From an uncultured Peptococcaceae bacterium (GTDB lineage: Bacteria > Bacillota > Peptococcia > Peptococcales > Peptococcaceae), in NCBI GenBank assembly GCA_947254645.1, contig CAMYDW010000020.1:1-28462 (forward strand): 28,462 bases of DNA, in the 5' to 3' direction. Below the pieces are notes generated by a model. It was not told the origin of the DNA. It made no database searches and was given only the letters and a program-made list of their open reading frames with translations. This document shows positions 24,455 to 28,462 of the stretch, one piece after another. A program made the position numbers and the translations under genes. Numbering within the stretch: the stretch's first letter is position 1; each line of letters begins with the position of its first letter.

Positions 24455-24736
24455 TTATTCGACATCTGGAGCGGTATATGGTTTAAATGTCATCATATTA
24501 AGTGGAATTTCTTTTAGGTGCTGAACTAAATCTGGTCGTCCCCAGAACTCTTCAGATTCAGAGAAATTTTTTGAACCAAGTAATAAAACCACAGGAACCT
24601 TGCCGCCAAATCCTTCAATAAAAGCTTGCATATATTTGGCTCTTTCCAAAGGTTCTTTATCTAGAAAATTTTTATCTACTACAGCTACACCGATAACACG
24701 TGCGTCTGTTTTTACAAGTGCACCATTGAATTTCAT
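24455..24736 (-). CDS. Conserved-looking 93-residue protein, unknown function
   Basis: I do not recognise this small protein. It reads MKFNGALVKTDARVIGVAVV near the start, then a helix-like charged stretch, then GFGGKVPVVLLLGSK and a C-terminal part with EFWGRPDLVQHLKEIPLNMM. The alternation of beta-like (VIGVAVV, VPVVLLL) and helical segments suggests a compact alpha/beta fold, soluble and cytoplasmic. AGGAGG (24749-24744) lies seven bases before the ATG at 24736, which is strong support for real translation; a TTG one codon earlier is less likely. It stands alone between the bidirectional terminator and the divergent rnhB region. Confidence 0.75.
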   Translation of the reverse strand: MKFNGALVKTDARVIGVAVVDKNFLDKEPLERAKYMQAFIEGFGGKVPVVLLLGSKNFSESEEFWGRPDLVQHLKEIPLNMMTFKPYTAPDVE

Positions 24737-24763
24737 CAAATAACCTCCTCATATTATTATAAA

Positions 24764-24775
24764 AATATTATAACA
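24764..24775 (-). promoter_or_regulatory. Possible extended -10 promoter of the 93-residue gene
   Basis: On the minus strand an ATGTTATAAT is present, a perfect TATAAT with a TG one base before it, about 30 bases before the gene start. No good -35 is seen. Confidence 0.45.
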
Positions 24776-24887
24776 TTAAGTGCTACATAAAAAAAGAAGA
24801 GAATCAATGACTTCATTTAGAGTTACGCTTAAGCACTCTTTATATGGTAATATAAGATTAGAATTTAAAAAGCAAAAGGTGAAAATT

Positions 24888-25652
24888 ATGATAAAAGATG
24901 TAAACAATATGAGCATTAAAGCAATTAGTCAATTATTATCAGAATCCTCAATTGATGATGCAATCCTCGATCTCCTTAAACAGGATCAAAGAAAGGGCGT
25001 GCAATCTTTAGTTCTCAAATATGAGAAAAATATTTTGAAAGCTAAATTAGAGGACGAACGTCTCGAAAAGATGTGGCTTTATGAGAAGGAATGTTATAAA
25101 GAGGGTTATCATGCTGTCGCTGGAACCGATGAAGTAGGAAGAGGCTGTTTAGCTGGTCCTGTTGTTGCGGCAGCGGTTATTTTACCAAACAATTTTATGT
25201 TAAAAGGTATCAACGATTCAAAAAAATTGACTGCAAGAAAAAGAGAAGAATTTAGTTTGATTATTAAAGAACAAGCATTGGCCTTTAGCATACAAGAAAT
25301 ATCTCCTGAAGTTATTGATCAAATTAATATTTTACACGCTGCGGAATTAGCCATGGAGAATGCTATTACAAATCTGCAAGCTGTAGATTATATTTTAGTC
25401 GATGGAGAGAATAATCTTAACATTGCATTGCCGTTTAAAAATATCATACGGGGAGATAGCAAAAGTATTTCTATTGCAGCAGCGTCAATACTTGCAAAAG
25501 TTCATAGAGATCAGTTGATGGAAGCTTATGACCAAGTGTATCCAGAATATGGATTTGCAAGCCATAAAGGGTATGGTACAAGTGTGCACTATGAAGCACT
25601 AAAAATGCACGGACCATCACCATTACACAGACGCTCCTTTAGACTTATATAA
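24888..25652 (+). CDS. rnhB: Ribonuclease HII
   Basis: RNase HII removes ribonucleotides built into DNA and RNA primers. The 254-residue protein has the Firmicute N-terminal extension (about 70 residues, including RKGVQSLVLKYEKN) before the catalytic core. The DEDD acidic residues are Asp81 and Glu82 (GTDEVGRG), Asp172 (ILVDGEN) and Asp190 (IRGDSKSISIAAASILAKV). The C-terminal HKGYGTSVHYEAL...HRRSF matches the family. The ATG at 24888 follows AAAAGGTG and gives the usual length of about 255; an open frame continues upstream to 24780 but without a ribosome site. It ends at a bidirectional terminator. Confidence 0.95.
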   Translation: MIKDVNNMSIKAISQLLSESSIDDAILDLLKQDQRKGVQSLVLKYEKNILKAKLEDERLEKMWLYEKECYKEGYHAVAGTDEVGRGCLAGPVVAAAVILPNNFMLKGINDSKKLTARKREEFSLIIKEQALAFSIQEISPEVIDQINILHAAELAMENAITNLQAVDYILVDGENNLNIALPFKNIIRGDSKSISIAAASILAKVHRDQLMEAYDQVYPEYGFASHKGYGTSVHYEALKMHGPSPLHRRSFRLI

Positions 25653-25702
25653 ATAGTAAAAAAAGAAACTACATCGTTAGATGTAGTTTCTTTTTTTACT
25701 AT
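25653..25702. terminator. Bidirectional terminator between rnhB and the Fe-S operon
   Basis: The 23-base arm 25653-25675 is perfectly complementary to 25680-25702 with a four-base loop, and both arms carry A/T tracts. It begins directly after the rnhB stop and touches the stop codon of the oxidoreductase gene on the minus strand. Confidence 0.93.
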
Positions 25703-27333
25703 TAGTTAGCCCATTCAAAGAATGGTTTATCAAATTTGGTCATGGCATTAACCATTAATTCTACGATACCACCATATTGGAAGTTATAGTTTTTGGTTAA
25801 GCCCCAATGTTGTAACATTTCGCGGAATGTTCCTTTGCAATTAGAGCATGGTGCACATACATATTTTACAAGATCTTTATTGTAAATAGATTCAGGACCA
25901 AATGCATCTAAAATTTGTTTTAATTTCATACGAGCTGAAATATTTTCTCTATAATCAGGGAAGTTCATAGATTGCATGATTGCAAATCCAGAACCACCAC
26001 CACAGCAATAGTTATCTACACCGTGTGGATACATTTCTTTGAAACGGCCTTCTGGCATGATTGCATTTAAGATATCACGTTGGGGTTGAACAATCCCCAT
26101 TTGACGTACATAGTTGCATGGGTCATGCAATGTTACATCGAAATCATTACGCATAGGATCAAAGTCGAATGTACCATCAAATACCAAATCACGAAGTAAT
26201 GGTAAGCAACTTTCTACTGGTACACGTCCAGTAGAAGGGGTATATCTATCGGCAATAACTGCAGCTGCCTTATGAGCATGTCCGCATTCGCCAATAACAA
26301 TACGATTAACGCCAAGTTTCTTTGCAGCTTCCATTTGAAGAACTGCAACATCTTTTGCGTATTTATCATCATACCAGATACCATAGTTAACATTGTCATA
26401 GCCCATTAAATCAGAGCTTAATGTCCAGTCTAAACCTGCTTCTTCAAAAAGAATTGTGAAAGCAGTAGGGTTTTCTGGCCATGCCATAAATTCTCCGGCA
26501 TTATGAATCAAAAGGATATCAGCACCTTTTTTATCAATTGGCGTTTTATAGTCATTACCAGGATAAAGATCATTCAAATCTTCATCTAAGAATTCAACGG
26601 TATCAAGGAATGCTGCACGGGTAATACCAGTAGAAGAACCAGTACGCAATTGAATTTGCGCCCCTTTTTCAGATATTGGTTTTGGTGCAATACCAAATTC
26701 TTGACTGAAAAGTTTACGAATTTCTCTTGCAAGAGTACCATTATCTAATGCTAATGGGCAAGCTTGTGCACAACGTCTGCAAAGGTTGCAACGATAAGCA
26801 CTTTCAGCAAGACGCGCAACAGTTTCCCAGTTCAAATCTACATCTGCACCAGTAAAGAAAGCTTTCAATTTACCCTCTTTATTGATGTATTTTTTAATAA
26901 TACGACGTAGTACTTCAGCACGGAATGTTGGTCTATAAATTTCATTTCTATTTGTAGCAACAAACAAATGGCAAGCATCAGAACAAGTATTACATTTTGC
27001 ACAGTACTCAACGGTTAGATTAAGTACTTGAATCATCCCTTTATTAGATTCATCATTTAATAATTTTTCAAGACCTCTTAAGAATTTATTGCAGATTTCT
27101 TGTTCTTCTTCAGGGGTTTGTGGTCTAATAAAAGTATCAATTGCAACAAAACCATCAAGGTCGTAATAAAATTTGTCACGCCATTCAGGCTTTACTGTCA
27201 TCATTTCAGGCCAAGTTGCTGGATCTTCAAAAGGCGCTGGCAACGGCATAAGATTCTTTTTGTCGTTGACAGATGTTAATTGTTCACCTCTGATTGCCAT
27301 ATCACGTGGTCGAATAAGTCTTCCATCGATCAA
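25702..27333 (-). CDS. HdrD/DsrK-like Fe-S oxidoreductase
   Basis: This 543-residue cytoplasmic protein has two four-cysteine ferredoxin-type motifs, CAKCNTCSDAC (Cys111-Cys121) and CNLCRRCAQAC (Cys182-Cys192), each followed by a helix. Two CCG-like cysteine-rich regions then hold the residues Cys350 (GECGHAHK), Cys406 (HDPCNYVR), Cys443-Cys444 (NYCCGGGSGF) and Cys493/496/499 (CAPCSNCKGTF). This layout is that of heterodisulfide-reductase subunit D and of DsrK/TmcB-type proteins, which pass electrons between a membrane cytochrome and a soluble partner. The start is a TTG at 27333, seven bases after AGGAGG (27346-27341); the next ATG is 11 residues inside. Its membrane partner is encoded 36 bases upstream. 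The physiological donor and acceptor (Etf, menaquinone, a disulfide) are unknown. Confidence 0.9.
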   Translation of the reverse strand: MIDGRLIRPRDMAIRGEQLTSVNDKKNLMPLPAPFEDPATWPEMMTVKPEWRDKFYYDLDGFVAIDTFIRPQTPEEEQEICNKFLRGLEKLLNDESNKGMIQVLNLTVEYCAKCNTCSDACHLFVATNRNEIYRPTFRAEVLRRIIKKYINKEGKLKAFFTGADVDLNWETVARLAESAYRCNLCRRCAQACPLALDNGTLAREIRKLFSQEFGIAPKPISEKGAQIQLRTGSSTGITRAAFLDTVEFLDEDLNDLYPGNDYKTPIDKKGADILLIHNAGEFMAWPENPTAFTILFEEAGLDWTLSSDLMGYDNVNYGIWYDDKYAKDVAVLQMEAAKKLGVNRIVIGECGHAHKAAAVIADRYTPSTGRVPVESCLPLLRDLVFDGTFDFDPMRNDFDVTLHDPCNYVRQMGIVQPQRDILNAIMPEGRFKEMYPHGVDNYCCGGGSGFAIMQSMNFPDYRENISARMKLKQILDAFGPESIYNKDLVKYVCAPCSNCKGTFREMLQHWGLTKNYNFQYGGIVELMVNAMTKFDKPFFEWAN

Positions 27334-27369
27334 GATTACTCCTCCTTAAAAATAGAATATGCCTCTATA

Positions 27370-28254
27370 TTACTTATCTGCAGATTTTTCTTCTGGATGA
27401 TAATGTGGTGCAGCCCATTGCATATCAGCACTTGGTTTAATGCTTGCTTCAGCAATGACAGTTTCTTCCACTTTACTACCAGGAACATTTGGTCTATTAT
27501 CCCAAATAACATTATGGAAGGTAAAGAATTTACCAACATAATGACTCATTTTGCAGAGTGGAATATAGATCAATAAGCCACAAAAAATCACTACATGAAC
27601 AATTGCTGGCTTATTGAGACCTTTGATTGGTCTTAATTTAAACATACCCGAAAGAATATTCTTTACAAAACCGAAGCTAAATTTATTGGTTGCAAATGCG
27701 ACTAAACCTGAGAAGGCTCCTGCAAACAAAAATGCGAGATTAAAATATTCTTGAGGTGTGGTATAGGTTCTGAACTCACGGTCTACAATACGTTTTGCAA
27801 TTAATCCTACAGTCCCAATGCATACAAGTAAACCAGAAGCAAATCCGAGGATACCGATAGCAAGAGTTAATAGTGCTGCGAGAATACCAGAAAATGGCAA
27901 CAACACACTAGCTGCAGTTAAAATCAAGGTTGCAATGCAGACATAAATTCCGAGATGGAGTGAATATGAAATCCACCAGAATTTTTTTTGCTTTTTGAAA
28001 AGTTTTTTGATGAAAAGCATTTCTTCGAGCATGTCAACAACTTCACCAACAACGTTCTTTTTACGTGGTTTTTCAAACCATTTTTGATCTTCGTAATAAG
28101 ATCCGCCGTATTTTGCACGTTCAGCCTCTTCGCCAGGAATTGGGTAGAGATCTTGTCGACCGTGCATTGGTTTCTTTGCATATTCTTGGAATTTACGAAC
28201 AGAAGCTGCAAAGAAGAAAATGATAGAAAACCAGCATAAAAGGGTTAACAACAT
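27370..28254 (-). CDS. NarI/DsrM-like membrane cytochrome b subunit
   Basis: This 294-residue membrane protein has about five hydrophobic segments: roughly 2-18, 97-118, 123-150, 170-188 and 217-238. Histidines are placed as in b-type cytochromes of the NarI family: His100 (ISYSLHLGIY), His220 (AIVHVVIFCG) and His238 (KMSHYVGKFF). A cytoplasmic loop of about 75 residues follows the first helix. It is the probable haem-b anchor through which the Fe-S subunit exchanges electrons with the quinone pool. The ATG at 28254 lies ten bases after AGGAGG (28270-28265); a TTG further upstream would overlap that site. The two genes form a minus-strand operon. Some syntrophic clostridia carry both modules fused in one protein. 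Confidence 0.85.
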   Translation of the reverse strand: MLLTLLCWFSIIFFFAASVRKFQEYAKKPMHGRQDLYPIPGEEAERAKYGGSYYEDQKWFEKPRKKNVVGEVVDMLEEMLFIKKLFKKQKKFWWISYSLHLGIYVCIATLILTAASVLLPFSGILAALLTLAIGILGFASGLLVCIGTVGLIAKRIVDREFRTYTTPQEYFNLAFLFAGAFSGLVAFATNKFSFGFVKNILSGMFKLRPIKGLNKPAIVHVVIFCGLLIYIPLCKMSHYVGKFFTFHNVIWDNRPNVPGSKVEETVIAEASIKPSADMQWAAPHYHPEEKSADK

Positions 28255-28344
28255 AAATATCTTACCTCCTTGTGTATACAATGAAAATTTTCAAATCATA
28301 AAAACAAAGTCGCAATTGTCCATATGTATTTGATAAACATTGCA

Positions 28345-28374
28345 TTTATACTAAATATACCAGATTAGTCTCAA
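28345..28374 (-). promoter_or_regulatory. Likely promoter of the cytochrome b/Fe-S operon
   Basis: On the minus strand, TTGAGA (28374-28369) and TATAAA (28350-28345) are 18 bases apart. The resulting leader of about 80 bases contains a perfect 12-base palindrome, TGAAAATTTTCA, at 28282-28293. Confidence 0.5.
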
Positions 28375-28462
28375 TTTTTGAACTTTTTTTGTGAAATAAA
28401 TTACTATTGAAGATAGAAAATTATTATAGAAGTTGGTGGGTAATTTTATGAATTGAAATATT

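Noticed and set aside
24780..24887. Upstream extension of rnhB
   Set aside because: No ribosome site precedes it, and the family's usual length is reached from the ATG at 24888.
28430..28462. A possible gene start near the right edge (GGTGGG followed by ATG at 28448)
   Set aside because: The frame stops after two codons (ATG AAT TGA), so there is no supported gene start here.
1..28462. CRISPR arrays, tRNA and rRNA genes, insertion-sequence inverted ends
   Set aside because: I saw no regularly spaced repeats, no cloverleaf-like sequence ending in CCA and no transposase gene in the window. A tRNA scan and a repeat search would settle this.

Overview
This window is AT-rich DNA from a low-GC Gram-positive-lineage (Firmicutes) anaerobe. 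The evidence is the Bacillus-like gene order dprA-topA-trmFO-xerC-hslV-hslU-codY, a GatCAB amidotransferase operon, strong AGGAGG ribosome sites with several TTG starts, and a strictly anaerobic-looking Fe-S/cytochrome b redox pair. A copper-amine-oxidase-type 'stalk' domain on a secreted protein would fit Negativicutes or a related clostridial lineage. The exact genus cannot be fixed from the sequence alone.

Layout. (1) Positions 1 to about 4050 are the right-hand part of an integrated mobilizable element. It carries a leader with a short ORF and terminator, a sigma-70-region-4-like gene split by a -1 frameshift at an A-run, a DUF3847-type gene, a hairpin-rich oriT candidate with a GCGCCCTT nick-like core, a MobA/MobL (MOBQ) relaxase, a GNAT acetyltransferase as probable cargo, and an orphan TnpW-type gene. 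No site-specific recombinase is visible on this side. Codon use here is almost purely AGA/ATA-rich, unlike the chromosome that follows. (2) Positions 4102-9657 hold a ligA-gatC-gatA-gatB operon followed by a YdbC/PC4 protein and a strong terminator. (3) Positions 9726-17985 hold a seven-gene co-directional cluster for DNA uptake and processing, tRNA methylation, chromosome-dimer resolution, HslUV proteolysis and the global regulator CodY. (4) Positions 18007-18715 hold a separately promoted zinc-ribbon membrane protein, convergent with (5) a minus-strand operon ttcA-comM-M29 aminopeptidase (22121 down to 18707). (6) A divergent promoter pair at 22156-22238 also drives a secreted phosphodiester glycosidase with a C-terminal stalk domain. 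(7) A 93-residue unknown gene (minus) and rnhB (plus) follow, divergently arranged. (8) A minus-strand two-gene operon (28254 down to 25702) encodes a NarI/DsrM-like membrane cytochrome b and an HdrD-like Fe-S oxidoreductase. Together these resemble a split form of membrane-bound electron-transfer oxidoreductases.

Most of the chromosome part is ordinary housekeeping. The observations most worth a second look are in the mobile element: the A_AAA_AAG slippery site exactly where the sigma-like gene changes frame, the attenuator-like leader, and the oriT-like hairpin cluster. The element's junction just upstream of the ligA promoter, and the recurrent long bidirectional terminators that embed stop codons, also deserve checking. 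I did not find a CRISPR array, tRNA, rRNA or a clearly new defence system.
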